A stretch of DNA of 64,000 nt from Endozoicomonas sp965232255 (GCA_965232255.1 OZ246962.1:1798001-1862000), one strand, 5' to 3'. Numbered from the stretch's first letter, positions 17,850 to 27,377 are shown. Program-made: numbers and translations. Notes: generated by a model from the sequence alone, not told the origin.

Positions 17850-19151
17850 CTAAACAGCAGTCGGCTGGTGACTAATGGGCGGCACACGTCTATTTGAGTT
17901 TGCAGCTACACTCGCGATTCTTGCCTGCATCTCTCTATCATTGATCAATTCGAGTGGGGTCACGGTAAAAAATCCCGGGAAATATCTTGCTCCTGCCCTT
18001 GTTGTCCAACGTCGATGAACAGGAATTTCGCTTTGAATACAATCCATTATAGGTATGCACCAACAAAAACAGGGACAGAAAATCATGTCGAAAGCTATAT
18101 CACCACTATCAAGTGGATTGACATTAGCCTCAAGGTCGATACTGGCCCCTAGATTAAGCAGTGTCTTCATCGTTGTTTCTTTGCGAGCCGCAGTACGTGG
18201 GTTAAATGCTGCCAAATGAAGCGGAGTGGGGCCGTGGCGCGTGGAGGTTCTGACATTAACGTCAGCTCCGCTTTCTGACAGCATCTGGATTAGCTTGTGG
18301 TTACCGGCTTCTGCTGCAAGATGGATAGCCTGTTTGCCTTTTGAGTCTGTTGCTACAATGCTCGCGCCGCACTCGATCAGTACTGTAGCTGCAGCTACAT
18401 TCTGGTTTCCATATTCACTGCTGCATAGCGCATGCAGTGGAGTGGCTCCCTTGAATTTGGCATCCACGTCTGCGCTGGCATCACATAATGCTTTCAGAAC
18501 TCCAATGTTTATTGTTGCTTTTTGGCATAGATCATAAATATGTGACTCTTTATCGCAATGTCTGACTGCATCCGGATTGGCACCATTTTCCAGTAGGGCA
18601 CTGACTGCTCCTTCATTTCCGGACTCACAAGCAAGCTGCAGTAATGTAGTCTTGGAGCCGTCACTGTTAACTGGTAACGGTTGGTTAATATCCCGGTATG
18701 GTTGGTGATGATAGGCAAGAAGGCGGTGAATTAGCTCACTCACTGCACCAATATACTCCTCTGATTGTTCTTTCCTTGCATACATGCAAGCCAAGTGAAT
18801 AGGAAGCAGACCGGACGTTGTCTTAGTGTCAGTACTGGCCCCCCTATCCAACAGAAAAATGACAAGTTGCAGGTCTTTATTGAGACAGGCCAGATGCAAA
18901 AGTGAAATAGACTTTCCGTAGAAGGGACAATCTTTCTTCTTGCATTCGAACAGGTAATTTATTTCTTCTTTTAGTCGCTCGGATTTGCTCAGCAAAGGTA
19001 AATCACTATTACGACAAGCGGTCATTAATTGACCCTCGTTATAGTCCTCTCTGTCGGTACTGGCACTGGCAGTAATGCCTGACTCACGAGCCAAGTTATG
19101 CCCTGATAGACCTGATGGTGAATATGGTGGTGGTGCGCCCAGATCAAACAT
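17850..19151 (-). CDS. Ankyrin-repeat protein with PPPY motif
   Basis: About six ankyrin repeats span residues 75-365 (for example SLLHLACLNKDLQLVIFLLD, TPLHALCSSE and KQAIHLAAEAGNHKLIQML). The start is the ATG ending at 19151, preceded by AAGGA; a TTG at 19208 would add 19 residues. Near the N-terminus GAPPPYSP contains a PPxY motif, the ligand of WW domains, which are eukaryotic. Residues around 370-385 form a Cys-rich hydrophobic cluster (CPCFCWCIPIMDC) that could be a lipidation or metal site. There is no Sec signal peptide. Ankyrin plus PPxY suggests a protein aimed at host targets, but secretion is not shown. No functional neighbour: mnmC lies upstream on the same strand, about 70 bp away. 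Confidence 0.88.
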   Translation of the reverse strand: MFDLGAPPPYSPSGLSGHNLARESGITASASTDREDYNEGQLMTACRNSDLPLLSKSERLKEEINYLFECKKKDCPFYGKSISLLHLACLNKDLQLVIFLLDRGASTDTKTTSGLLPIHLACMYARKEQSEEYIGAVSELIHRLLAYHHQPYRDINQPLPVNSDGSKTTLLQLACESGNEGAVSALLENGANPDAVRHCDKESHIYDLCQKATINIGVLKALCDASADVDAKFKGATPLHALCSSEYGNQNVAAATVLIECGASIVATDSKGKQAIHLAAEAGNHKLIQMLSESGADVNVRTSTRHGPTPLHLAAFNPRTAARKETTMKTLLNLGASIDLEANVNPLDSGDIAFDMIFCPCFCWCIPIMDCIQSEIPVHRRWTTRAGARYFPGFFTVTPLELINDREMQARIASVAANSNRRVPPISHQPTAV

Positions 19152-19218
19152 TGGATTGTCCTTCGTTTTGGTGTCCTTGTTTGATGGAAAATCCTGGAAT
19201 AAGTTCAATCTTCAGATT

Positions 19219-21180
19219 TTATCGCTTGTTGCGGATTAAATCCCTGAGCAGAAACCTGGAAGGGTGAATGGCTTCTAACAATGGCTTGGGCAATATGTTC
19301 GGCTCATCATTAATCATGGTGCCCAGAATCTCACCAGCGATGGGGCAGGAAATCATTCCCCGAGAGCCATGTCCGGCACTGATATACAGCCCATCCAGAT
19401 ATTCCGGTGACACGTCCAGCGGTTGTTTGCAGTTTTTTCTCAGCGGCGCGTAAATTGCCATAAAGCGCTGGCGATCAACGATTGGGCCCACCATGGGCAG
19501 ATAATCCGGTGTGGTGCCGCGAAAACCGATTCTCCCACCGGTTATCACGATCTGCTCAGCGCCGAGAGCTTGATACATGGCTGGAAAGCAGCGTGCCTGC
19601 ATGGCCAGGTTCTTGTCATGGTCGGCAGCACGAATATCGCTACCGGTATCATTGATGTCAAACGTGGCTCCCAGAGTGTGATAGCCAGCTATGGCCGGAG
19701 CGATATACCCTTCACCGTTGACGCAGGTGGCGAGTTGTTGGCTCTTGGCAGTGGCCTGCACTTGCGTGATCTGCCCACGAATGGTTTTCAGCGGCAGATG
19801 ATCCAGACAAGAAAACCGGTGGCTGGTTACGCCTTGGGCGATGATCAGGGTTTTGCTGGTTAATTCGCCCTGGTTGGTTTTGATTAGCCAGCCCGGCTTT
19901 AACGGTTCTATGTCGTATACCGCAGTGTTGGTTTGTAGCCGAATATTGGCGTGACTGGCCAATGCCTGGCAAAAAAGTGGTGGCCGTACCCAACCGGCCC
20001 GGGGAAAGAACAGGCCGGGGTAATCAATGGATAAACCAGAAATGTCTGACAATTGTTGTTTATTAAGATACTGCAGCAAGTCATTCGGATGCTGGGCATC
20101 AAGAGCCTGATAACGTTGCTCTGTCCGGGTATCAAGGGCCAGTTGCATAACGCCGCATGCTTGCCATAGCTGCTTTTGGTCAAGTGCTGTCAGAGTCGCT
20201 AGTGTGTGTTGGTAACCGTGCAGGATAAACTGACTGAGTGGCGTGTTGTCGGGCGACAGTTTGGCGTACAGAACACCTTGGGGATTGCCCGAGGCTTCGC
20301 TGGCCAAAGTGTCGTGTTGCTCCAGTAGAGTGACTTGCCAGCCCCGGCGTGCCAGCCCATAGGCGGCACTACAACCAGCCAGGCCACCACCAACGACGAT
20401 AGCCGTTTTTTCCGGATGATGGTGTTTTGCCGGACTAAACCAGGGTTTATCGGTTGTGGGCAGTCCGCTGGCAGGAATCCGTCGTCCAGCAATCATATCC
20501 CGCTTGCGGCCAAAGCCCGGATGCTTGTTCACGCTAAAGCCCGCTGCGGCCAGACCGTCACGCACCAGTCGGGCAGCGGTGAAGGTGGCATAAGTGGTCT
20601 GGTCATGGCTGTTGGCGCCCAGCGCAGCAAACAATGCCGGTTGCCACATTTCGGGATTTTTTGCCGGGGCGAAACCATCGAGAAACCAGGCGTCGATGGA
20701 CGTATTAATATGAGGTAAGGTAGCGAGTACATCGCCAAGCAGTACGGTCAATTTTACTTGCCGCCCAGCGTCGTTAAATTGCATCTCAATATTACCAGTA
20801 TCCAACCGATAGGCAGCAATCATGCGGTTAGCCAGGGATGTCAACTCATCAAACACGCCCAGAGCTTTCCTCAGATCAGCAGGTTTAAGCGGGTATTTCT
20901 CGGTGCTGATAAAATGCAGTGTGCAATTAGTCGGCGCATGCTCCAGAAACAGCTGCCAGGTGCACAGGAAGTTCAGGCCGGTACCAAAACCGGTCTCTCC
21001 TATCGTGAAGGTGCTGCCACTGGCAAGCTGGGCAAATCGCTCGGGCAAGTGATTGTGGTGGAGAAATACATGGCGGGTTTCGGCCATACCGGATGCTCGG
21101 GAGTAATACACATCATTGAAGCGGGTGGCAATCGGCAGCCCGTTTTCCCACTGGATTTCGGCGGATAAATGATCAGTCAC
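19219..21180 (-). CDS. mnmC: Bifunctional tRNA mnm5s2U biosynthesis protein MnmC
   Basis: MnmC finishes the wobble-uridine modification mnm5s2U34: the C-terminal FAD domain removes the carboxymethyl group and the N-terminal domain methylates. The N-terminal methyltransferase part contains GETGFGTGLNFLCTWQLF and DAWFLDGFAPAKNPEMW. The FAD oxidoreductase part begins at about residue 255 with AIVVGGGLAGCSAAYGLARRG. Homologues start near the segment AEIQWENGLPIATRFNDVYYSR, so I use the GTG ending at 21180 (653 residues); an upstream in-frame ATG at 21288 would add 36 unlike residues and almost reach dusC. It diverges from dusC, another tRNA-modifying enzyme. Confidence 0.94.
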   Translation of the reverse strand: MTDHLSAEIQWENGLPIATRFNDVYYSRASGMAETRHVFLHHNHLPERFAQLASGSTFTIGETGFGTGLNFLCTWQLFLEHAPTNCTLHFISTEKYPLKPADLRKALGVFDELTSLANRMIAAYRLDTGNIEMQFNDAGRQVKLTVLLGDVLATLPHINTSIDAWFLDGFAPAKNPEMWQPALFAALGANSHDQTTYATFTAARLVRDGLAAAGFSVNKHPGFGRKRDMIAGRRIPASGLPTTDKPWFSPAKHHHPEKTAIVVGGGLAGCSAAYGLARRGWQVTLLEQHDTLASEASGNPQGVLYAKLSPDNTPLSQFILHGYQHTLATLTALDQKQLWQACGVMQLALDTRTEQRYQALDAQHPNDLLQYLNKQQLSDISGLSIDYPGLFFPRAGWVRPPLFCQALASHANIRLQTNTAVYDIEPLKPGWLIKTNQGELTSKTLIIAQGVTSHRFSCLDHLPLKTIRGQITQVQATAKSQQLATCVNGEGYIAPAIAGYHTLGATFDINDTGSDIRAADHDKNLAMQARCFPAMYQALGAEQIVITGGRIGFRGTTPDYLPMVGPIVDRQRFMAIYAPLRKNCKQPLDVSPEYLDGLYISAGHGSRGMISCPIAGEILGTMINDEPNILPKPLLEAIHPSRFLLRDLIRNKR

Positions 21181-21303
21181 GGTGAATATCAAGGCTAAAT
21201 GCGCCAAGCATAGTGAGCGCTGCCTGTCGGGTAAAGTGTCTATTTCACCATTCGGACAAGAAGCGATAGAATTCCGCCTTTTATCCAATTAAAGAGGCGT
21301 GCC

Positions 21304-22251
21304 ATGCGCTTGATACTGGCGCCGATGGAAGGCGTGATGGATCACGATATGCGAGACCTGCTCACCGGCATCAACAGCTTTGACCTGTGTGTCACCGAGT
21401 TTGTGCGAGTGACCGATACGCTGTTGCCCAACCGGGTGTTCTATCGCACCTGCCCGGAGCTGTTACAGGGAGCTAAAACTGCCAATGGGACACCTGTTCG
21501 ATTGCAGTTGCTGGGCAGCCATCCGGAGTATATGGCGCGCAACGCCCTGCGCGCAGTGCAGCTAGGCTCGCCGGGCATTGATATCAACTTCGGATGTCCG
21601 TCAAAAACGGTGAATAAAAATCGCGGTGGCGCCATTTTGCTGCGCGAACCTGATCAGTTGTACACCATTGTCAAGACCGTGCGCGATGCGCTGCCGCCCA
21701 ATGTGCCGGTGACGGCCAAAATCCGCCTGGGTTACGAAGACAAATCCCTCTTTCTGGAAAACGCCCGAGCCATAGAACAGGCCGGAGCTGCTGAGTTGGC
21801 AGTGCATGCTCGCACCAGGGCTGAAGGTTACCGACCGCCGGCCCATTGGGAGTACATTGGTAAAATTCGTGAAAACCTGCGTATTCCGGTGATTGCCAAT
21901 GGTGAGATCTGGAACCACGATGATGCCAGACGCTGTCGTGAGGTTTCCGGCTGCTCTGACCTGATGATTGGTCGCCCCTCGCTGGTAACTCCCAACATTA
22001 CCACCATGATTCGTGAGGCGGTTAATCCCATAACCTGGCATGGCGTGTTGCTGCTGCTACAACAATTAAGCGACCGTGACCGTATAAGTGGCAAGTGGCA
22101 ATATTTGCCGATGCGTATCAAACAGTGGCTCAATTATTTGCGTAAGGCCTATCCCCAGGCGCAAAGCCTGTTTGAGCGAATTCGTACCTTTCGCGAAGCG
22201 GAACCAGTACTGGCCATCCTAGAGGCCGACTTGGCTGCTGGGTGTCGTTGA
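21304..22251 (+). CDS. dusC: tRNA-dihydrouridine(16) synthase DusC
   Basis: FMN-dependent reductase that forms dihydrouridine in the tRNA D-loop, TIM-barrel fold, 315 residues. Visible motifs are LAPMEGVMDHDMRDLL at the N-terminus, IDINFGCPSKTVNKNRGGA with the catalytic Cys near residue 98, and VHARTRAEGYRPPAHWEYI. The DusC-type N-terminus and C-terminal helical domain distinguish it from DusA and DusB. Divergent from mnmC. Confidence 0.94.
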   Translation: MRLILAPMEGVMDHDMRDLLTGINSFDLCVTEFVRVTDTLLPNRVFYRTCPELLQGAKTANGTPVRLQLLGSHPEYMARNALRAVQLGSPGIDINFGCPSKTVNKNRGGAILLREPDQLYTIVKTVRDALPPNVPVTAKIRLGYEDKSLFLENARAIEQAGAAELAVHARTRAEGYRPPAHWEYIGKIRENLRIPVIANGEIWNHDDARRCREVSGCSDLMIGRPSLVTPNITTMIREAVNPITWHGVLLLLQQLSDRDRISGKWQYLPMRIKQWLNYLRKAYPQAQSLFERIRTFREAEPVLAILEADLAAGCR

Positions 22252-22407
22252 CTACCTGCAAACTACCAAAATAACCATATTTCTGTGTGGCACTGCTCAC
22301 GCCAAACTATCACAACAAGCACCGAATACGACAAGCATCGGATTAGGCATCTCTGTGGGTCAATACATCGAATGGGTTAGTCGTGAACCGTCGTCAGTCC
22401 GCAAGGA

Positions 22408-22584
22408 CTAGTCTTGAATGATGTTAGCAGCGCAATGCGCTAATTCGGGTATTGCTTCGTATTCATTGATTTGAGTCGGTGTATTTTTCATCAAGTCAGG
22501 TAATCTTCCGCAAAAAGAACACTGCATATCGGATGGAATTTCCCCAGCCTTAACACCCACCGTCGGGTATTTTGGGTTGGGCAT
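22408..22584 (-). CDS. Possible 58-residue CxxC zinc-ribbon-like mini-protein
   Basis: A continuous minus-strand frame from ATG (ending 22584) to TAG. It begins MPNPKYPTVGVKAGEIPSDM, then QCSFCGRLPDLM with one CxxC knuckle, and a later Cys near the C-terminus in AHCAANIIQD. It fills most of the 380-bp gap between dusC and oadG and opposes both. No Shine-Dalgarno sequence is visible, and I cannot name the family. It could be a small genuine gene or the remnant of a longer zinc-binding protein. Confidence 0.35.
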   Translation of the reverse strand: MPNPKYPTVGVKAGEIPSDMQCSFCGRLPDLMKNTPTQINEYEAIPELAHCAANIIQD

Positions 22585-22634
22585 AATAATTAATTCGTAA
22601 CAAGAACCAGCCAGTAAAAGCAGAGGATGAGTTG

Positions 22635-22907
22635 ATGACTTCAGCAGAACTGATCGCGGAAGGCACGAGCCTGATGGTCTTTGGAATGGGTTTCGTGTTT
22701 CTGTTTCTGGCCATATTAGTGTTGGCCACCAGTGTCATGTCAACCATCATCAATCGCTACTATCCCCACCCAGTTTCGGCAACGTCTTCAGAACCACAAG
22801 TCACTGCCAATCCAGCCGCCAGTGACCAGGGCGAGCTGGTTGCCGCCATCAGTGCTGCGATTCACCTGCACAGAACAAAAAATAATCAACCAACAAAACG
22901 CCAGTAA
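22635..22907 (+). CDS. oadG: Oxaloacetate decarboxylase gamma subunit
   Basis: OadG anchors the oxaloacetate decarboxylase complex and helps assemble alpha and beta subunits; it carries one membrane helix (residues about 12-36, VFGMGFVFLFLAILVLATSV) and a Pro/Ala-rich cytoplasmic tail. The ATG at 22635 is preceded by AGAGGA at good spacing; a TTG one codon earlier is less likely. Ninety residues, normal for the family. First of oadG-oadA-oadB. Confidence 0.92.
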   Translation: MTSAELIAEGTSLMVFGMGFVFLFLAILVLATSVMSTIINRYYPHPVSATSSEPQVTANPAASDQGELVAAISAAIHLHRTKNNQPTKRQ

Positions 22908-22927
22908 TCGGGGGAGCACGAAGGGTT

Positions 22928-24718
22928 ATGTCTAACGTAAATAAACCAAAAGCAAAACAAAAACCAGTTGGCATTACTGATGTGGTGCTGCGCGATGCTC
23001 ACCAGTCGCTGTTTGCCACGCGTTTGCGCATAGACGACATGCTACCGATTGCTCGGCAGTTGGATGAAATTGGTTTCTGGTCCCTGGAAACCTGGGGGGG
23101 AGCCACGTTTGATGCCTGTATTCGTTTTCTTGGCGAAGATCCGTGGGAACGCCTGCGCGTCCTGAAAAAAGCCATGCCCAACACGCGCCAGCAGATGTTA
23201 CTGCGAGGGCAAAACCTGCTTGGCTATCGCCATTATGCTGACGATGTTGTTGATAAATTTGTCGAGCGGGCAGTGGCCAATGGTATGGATGTGTTCCGGG
23301 TGTTTGACGCCATGAACGATCCGCGCAATCTGATGCAAGCCATGAAAGCGGTGAAGAAGCAGGGAGCGCACGCTCAAGGTACATTGTCGTATACAACCAG
23401 TCCGGTGCACACCATGGACAGTTGGATATCTCTGGCTAAGGCCATTGAAGACCAGGGAGCTGACTCGCTGTGCATCAAGGATATGTCCGGCATTATTACG
23501 CCGGGCGACGTGTATGAGCTGGTACTCCGCCTGAAAAAAGAGACTGACCTGGAAATCCAGCTGCACTGTCATGCGACGTCCGGTCTTTCTTCTATGGCAT
23601 TGCTCAAGGCAGTGGAGGCGGGCATTGATCGGGTGGATACGGCCATATCTTCCATGTCCATGACCTACGGACACTCACCTACCGAAGCGATCGTAGCCGC
23701 GTTGCAGGGCACTGGGCGCGATACTGGGCTGGATTTGCATAAGCTGGAGGAAATAGCAGCTTACTTTCGTGGAGTGCGGAAAAAGTACGCTAAATTTGAA
23801 GGGCAGCTACGTGGTGTTGATGCTCGAATTCTCACTGCCCAAGTGCCGGGCGGTATGTTGACCAATATGGAGAGCCAGCTTAAAGAGCAGGGCGCCAGTC
23901 ACCGGTTTGATGAGGTACTGCTGGAAATCCCGAGGGTACGGGAAGATTTGGGCTTTATTCCGTTGGTAACGCCCACGTCCCAGATTGTTGGCACTCAGGC
24001 CGTGCTCAATGTGCTGACCGGCGAGCGTTACAAGACCATCTCCAAAGAGACTCAAGGTATTCTCAAGGGAGAATACGGGGCTGCACCGGCGCCGTTTAAC
24101 AAAAATTTGCAAGAAAAAGTGCTGGATGGCAAAGAGGCCATCAGTTGTCGTCCGGCCGATTTGCTGGAATCGGAATTTAAGCAGTTAACTGGCGAGTTTG
24201 CCGAACTGGCCAAAGAGAAGGGTATTAAACTGGCCGGAGAGATGGTGGACGATGTATTAACTTACGCCTTGTTTCCGCAAGTTGGCCTGAAGTTTCTGCA
24301 AAACCGTGGTAATCCCGAGGCGTTTGAGCCGGCCCCCGGCGCTGAGCCAGTGGTTAAGCCGGAACCGGTTGTTGCTGCGCCAGCGGACAGCGCCGTCTAT
24401 ACCGTCAAGGTTAATGGCAATCCCTATACCGTTGAAGTGTCGCAAGGTGGTGAGATTACCCAGCTGGTGCCAGCAACTGTGACAGCTCCAGCCAGCATAC
24501 CAGCCGGTGAAGCTATGCCGGCACCGCTGGCTGGTAATATCTGGAAAGTGAATGTCGTGCCAGGGCAGAGCATCGCCGAAGGTGATGTGTTGCTGATTCT
24601 GGAGGCAATGAAGATGGAGACTGAAGTACGTGCGCCCCGTGCCGGACAAGTGACGTCTGTTACCGTCCGTGAAGGCGACAGTGTTGCGGTGGGGGATACC
24701 CTGCTGGCCCTGGCTTAA
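22928..24718 (+). CDS. oadA: Oxaloacetate decarboxylase alpha subunit (biotin carboxyltransferase)
   Basis: Transfers the carboxyl group of oxaloacetate to biotin, yielding pyruvate. The carboxyltransferase TIM barrel covers about residues 10-300 (ITDVVLRDAHQSLFATRLR at the start), a conserved PYC/OADA helical domain follows, then a Pro/Ala linker (about 470-525). The C-terminal biotinyl domain carries the biotin lysine Lys562 in EAMKMETEV. Length 596 is typical. It starts 20 bp after oadG. Confidence 0.96.
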   Translation: MSNVNKPKAKQKPVGITDVVLRDAHQSLFATRLRIDDMLPIARQLDEIGFWSLETWGGATFDACIRFLGEDPWERLRVLKKAMPNTRQQMLLRGQNLLGYRHYADDVVDKFVERAVANGMDVFRVFDAMNDPRNLMQAMKAVKKQGAHAQGTLSYTTSPVHTMDSWISLAKAIEDQGADSLCIKDMSGIITPGDVYELVLRLKKETDLEIQLHCHATSGLSSMALLKAVEAGIDRVDTAISSMSMTYGHSPTEAIVAALQGTGRDTGLDLHKLEEIAAYFRGVRKKYAKFEGQLRGVDARILTAQVPGGMLTNMESQLKEQGASHRFDEVLLEIPRVREDLGFIPLVTPTSQIVGTQAVLNVLTGERYKTISKETQGILKGEYGAAPAPFNKNLQEKVLDGKEAISCRPADLLESEFKQLTGEFAELAKEKGIKLAGEMVDDVLTYALFPQVGLKFLQNRGNPEAFEPAPGAEPVVKPEPVVAAPADSAVYTVKVNGNPYTVEVSQGGEITQLVPATVTAPASIPAGEAMPAPLAGNIWKVNVVPGQSIAEGDVLLILEAMKMETEVRAPRAGQVTSVTVREGDSVAVGDTLLALA

Positions 24719-24829
24719 ACAAGCCAGGTGCAGATTGCGCTGCTGTTATCGGTGGCGCACTGCCATCTATGCCCTGGGTAAGCGGCTTGACCGCTTGTGG
24801 CTGAGACTTCCTGTAGAGAAAAACGTGCC

Positions 24830-26128
24830 ATGGAAAAGCTTTTAACGCTCTGGGAGGGGTCCGGGTTATATAACCTCTCCGGCGGTCAGCTGGTGATGAT
24901 TCTGGTGTGCTTTACCTTGTTATATCTGGCCATCGAAAAGCGGTTTGAACCGCTGTTGTTGTTACCTATTGGCTTTGGTGGGATTCTGGCCAATATCCCC
25001 CAGGCGGGTCTGGCATTTTCTGCCGTCGAGCAGGCATTGTACACCGCCAACCCAGTGCTGGTGCAGGCCATTGCCGAGGCCTTGGGCAGTAATTCGATGA
25101 TACCGGCGCAGTTGTACGACTTGTACAGTCAGGCTAACGCCACCACACGAACACTGATTGGCAATATGGTTACCGATGCTGGATATACTAGCGGCGTCCT
25201 TTATCAGTTTTACCATGTGACTATTACCAGTGGAGTTGCGCCGCTGGTGATCTTTATGGGCGTGGGTGCAATGACTGATTTCGGTCCGCTGTTGGCCAAT
25301 CCAAAAACCCTGCTCCTCGGTGCTGCTGCCCAGTTTGGTATTTTTGCCACGGTGTTCGGAGCCTTGATGCTTGGCTCGACCGGTTTAATGGACTTTACCC
25401 TGGCCGATGCTGCTGCCATTGGCATTATCGGTGGTGCTGACGGACCGACAGCCATTTACGTGTCCAGCGTACTGGCACCCCACCTGCTTGGTGCTATTGC
25501 GGTGGCCGCTTATTCCTATATGGCGTTAGTACCGCTGATTCAGCCACCAATTATGCGAGCACTGACTACTGTTGAGGAACGCAACATTGTCATGACCCAA
25601 CTGCGACCGGTAAGCAAGCTGGAAAAGATCGTTTTTCCAGTGTTGCTGCTGGTTTTAGTAGCGCTGTTATTGCCCGATGCGGCACCACTGTTAGGTATGT
25701 TCTGTTTTGGTAACCTGATGCGTGAGTGTGGTGTGGTCGAGCGCTTATCCGATACGGCTCAGAACGCACTGATTAATATCACCACCATTTTTCTTGGTTT
25801 GTCAGTCGGCTCAAAACTCAGTGCCGATAGATTTCTGCAAACAGAAACTCTGGGTATTCTGATGCTGGGTGTACTGGCTTTTTGCATCGGTACTGCCAGT
25901 GGCGTGTTGATGGCCAAGTTAATGAACCGACTGTCGTCCAGTAAAGTGAATCCGTTGATTGGTTCTGCTGGCGTATCAGCTGTGCCAATGGCAGCCAGGG
26001 TGGCCAACAAGCTAGGTCTTGAAGCAAATTCCCAAAACTACTTGCTGATGCACGCTATGGGACCTAACGTAGCCGGTGTGATCGGTTCTGCCGTTGCTGC
26101 TGGGGTAATGATTCGTTACTTGTCGTGA
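24830..26128 (+). CDS. oadB: Oxaloacetate decarboxylase beta subunit (Na+ pump)
   Basis: Membrane subunit that decarboxylates carboxybiotin and exports Na+ in return. From ATG 24830 the protein has 432 residues starting MEKLLTLWEGSGLYNL, the usual family start; the 11-residue longer frame is not supported. Multiple membrane helices are present, together with the conserved GIIGGADGPTAIYVSS segment (about residue 200) that includes the functional Asp. A strong hairpin terminator follows at 26136. Together with OadA and OadG it couples citrate/oxaloacetate breakdown to a sodium gradient, in line with a marine habitat. Confidence 0.95.
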   Translation: MEKLLTLWEGSGLYNLSGGQLVMILVCFTLLYLAIEKRFEPLLLLPIGFGGILANIPQAGLAFSAVEQALYTANPVLVQAIAEALGSNSMIPAQLYDLYSQANATTRTLIGNMVTDAGYTSGVLYQFYHVTITSGVAPLVIFMGVGAMTDFGPLLANPKTLLLGAAAQFGIFATVFGALMLGSTGLMDFTLADAAAIGIIGGADGPTAIYVSSVLAPHLLGAIAVAAYSYMALVPLIQPPIMRALTTVEERNIVMTQLRPVSKLEKIVFPVLLLVLVALLLPDAAPLLGMFCFGNLMRECGVVERLSDTAQNALINITTIFLGLSVGSKLSADRFLQTETLGILMLGVLAFCIGTASGVLMAKLMNRLSSSKVNPLIGSAGVSAVPMAARVANKLGLEANSQNYLLMHAMGPNVAGVIGSAVAAGVMIRYLS

Positions 26129-26135
26129 TATTGGC

Positions 26136-26185
26136 AACCCATATGCGATGATTGACGTAGAAATCGTCGCATTTGGGTTTATTCG
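26136..26185 (+). terminator. Terminator of the oad operon
   Basis: Long inverted repeat: arm 26136-26153 (AACCCATATGCGATGATT) and arm 26162-26179 (AATCGTCGCATTTGGGTT), 16 of 18 positions complementary, loop of 8 nt, followed by TATTCG. Located 7 bp after oadB. Confidence 0.7.
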
Positions 26186-26229
26186 GTGCGATTATTTGTT
26201 ACGAATATTGCCAAGGTAGAGTCATTTTT

Positions 26230-26688
26230 ATGATGTACAAAGAGCACAGCGTTGCCGCCAGCAAACGCATTGCGCTGGTGGCCCACGATAACAAAAAAGG
26301 GGAGTTGGTCCAGTGGAGCATACAGCACAAGGATAAATTACAAGAGCACGAGTTGTTTGGGACCGGCACCACTGGCAGCTTGATTGAAAAGAAGCTGGCG
26401 CTCCCAGTTACCAAACTGATCAGTGGTCCCTTGGGCGGTGACCAGCAGATCGGTGCCCTGATTTCAGAGTGCCGTCTGGATCTGCTGGTGTTCTTCTGGG
26501 ACCCGTTTGAACCCATGCCTCACGATCCGGACGTAAAGGCGTTGCTGCGAATTGCCGCAGTCTGGAATATTCCGGTGGCCTGTAACCAGAGTTCTGCGGA
26601 CTATATTTTTTCGTCCGCATTACTGTCCAGCGCTCACTCGCGACAAATTCCGGATTACGATAGCTACCTTCGCAGCAGAGCTGTCTAG
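26230..26688 (+). CDS. mgsA: Methylglyoxal synthase
   Basis: Converts dihydroxyacetone phosphate to methylglyoxal and phosphate, a bypass used when triose phosphates build up or phosphate is scarce. The start at 26230 gives 152 residues, exactly the family size; the frame is open 19 codons further upstream but that part is unlike the family. Conserved motifs: ALVAHDNKK, GTGTTG, SGPLGGDQQIG and FFWDPFEPMPHDPDVKALLR, which include the catalytic and phosphate-binding residues. It stands alone behind the oad terminator. Confidence 0.95.
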   Translation: MMYKEHSVAASKRIALVAHDNKKGELVQWSIQHKDKLQEHELFGTGTTGSLIEKKLALPVTKLISGPLGGDQQIGALISECRLDLLVFFWDPFEPMPHDPDVKALLRIAAVWNIPVACNQSSADYIFSSALLSSAHSRQIPDYDSYLRSRAV

Positions 26689-26728
26689 GCTGGGAATCTA
26701 AGACACAAAAGCCAAATGCATCGTCCTG

Positions 26729-26749
26729 GCCCGAATGGTCTTTTCGGGC
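26729..26749. terminator. Weak hairpin after mgsA
   Basis: GCCCGAA / TTCGGGC, a perfect 7-bp stem with a 7-nt loop, 40 bp beyond the mgsA stop. No T-run follows, so it may be only an RNA 3' structure. Confidence 0.3.
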
Positions 26750-26855
26750 ACGCGAGCAAGACGGGCGAGTGCAGCGAAAGCCTGCCGCTTTGCCAGATGT
26801 GTAACCGAGTTTTTGACTCAGACTGATGGGAAATAAACGACGATAGATTTATTGA

Positions 26856-27299
26856 TTAGTAATCTGTGCTATCAGGAACGTCGGGAGTATCGATAGAATC
26901 GTGGCCATAGCTGGACGGCCCGAAATGACGTCGTCTCTTGTAAGTCACTCTTGGCTCAACACTGGCATGACGGCCTTCGTGCATGGCCGGGAGACTGTTG
27001 ACCAGAGGGCTGCTGCTGCCAGCGTGGTAGCCTTGGCTGCCTGACGTAAATCTGCGTACGGACTGCTGCTTTTTCACTGACGGCTGAAAAACCGATACAG
27101 GAGCGTGGTCAAACATATCTTGTTCGGAATCACTGGAAGAATGAGCATCACCACCCTGAGAAGAGTTCTCCTGCATATTAAGACGCATGCGATAGGGATG
27201 GCCATAACCACGGCGACGTCTGGGTTTTTGATCTTTTGGTTCGGGTGGCTTTAATCCTGTGAATTGTTCGTAAATCGTTGTGTAGATATATTTGCTCAT
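26856..27299 (-). CDS. Hypothetical basic, low-complexity protein
   Basis: The ATG ending at 27299 has AGGAG at proper spacing, so the protein has 147 residues; an upstream ATG (27374) is not supported by an RBS. After a short N-terminal segment (MSKYIYTTIYEQFTGLKPPE) comes a strongly basic patch (KPRRRRGYGHPYRMR, about residues 24-38), then Ser/Gly/His-rich, probably disordered sequence. No membrane segment or known domain. The basic patch resembles a nuclear localisation or nucleic-acid-binding stretch, but this is only resemblance. A phased set of TAGGT palindromes lies upstream (27378-27410). Confidence 0.6.
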   Translation of the reverse strand: MSKYIYTTIYEQFTGLKPPEPKDQKPRRRRGYGHPYRMRLNMQENSSQGGDAHSSSDSEQDMFDHAPVSVFQPSVKKQQSVRRFTSGSQGYHAGSSSPLVNSLPAMHEGRHASVEPRVTYKRRRHFGPSSYGHDSIDTPDVPDSTDY

Positions 27300-27377
27300 A
27301 ACTAACTCCTGTTCATCCTCTCCCGACAATAGACAAAACGTCTTTATTTTAGCGAACGATGTTAGACAAACCAATTT

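Noticed and set aside
21181..21288. N-terminal extension of MnmC
   Set aside because: The added 36 residues do not resemble the family and would occupy nearly the whole divergent promoter region with dusC.
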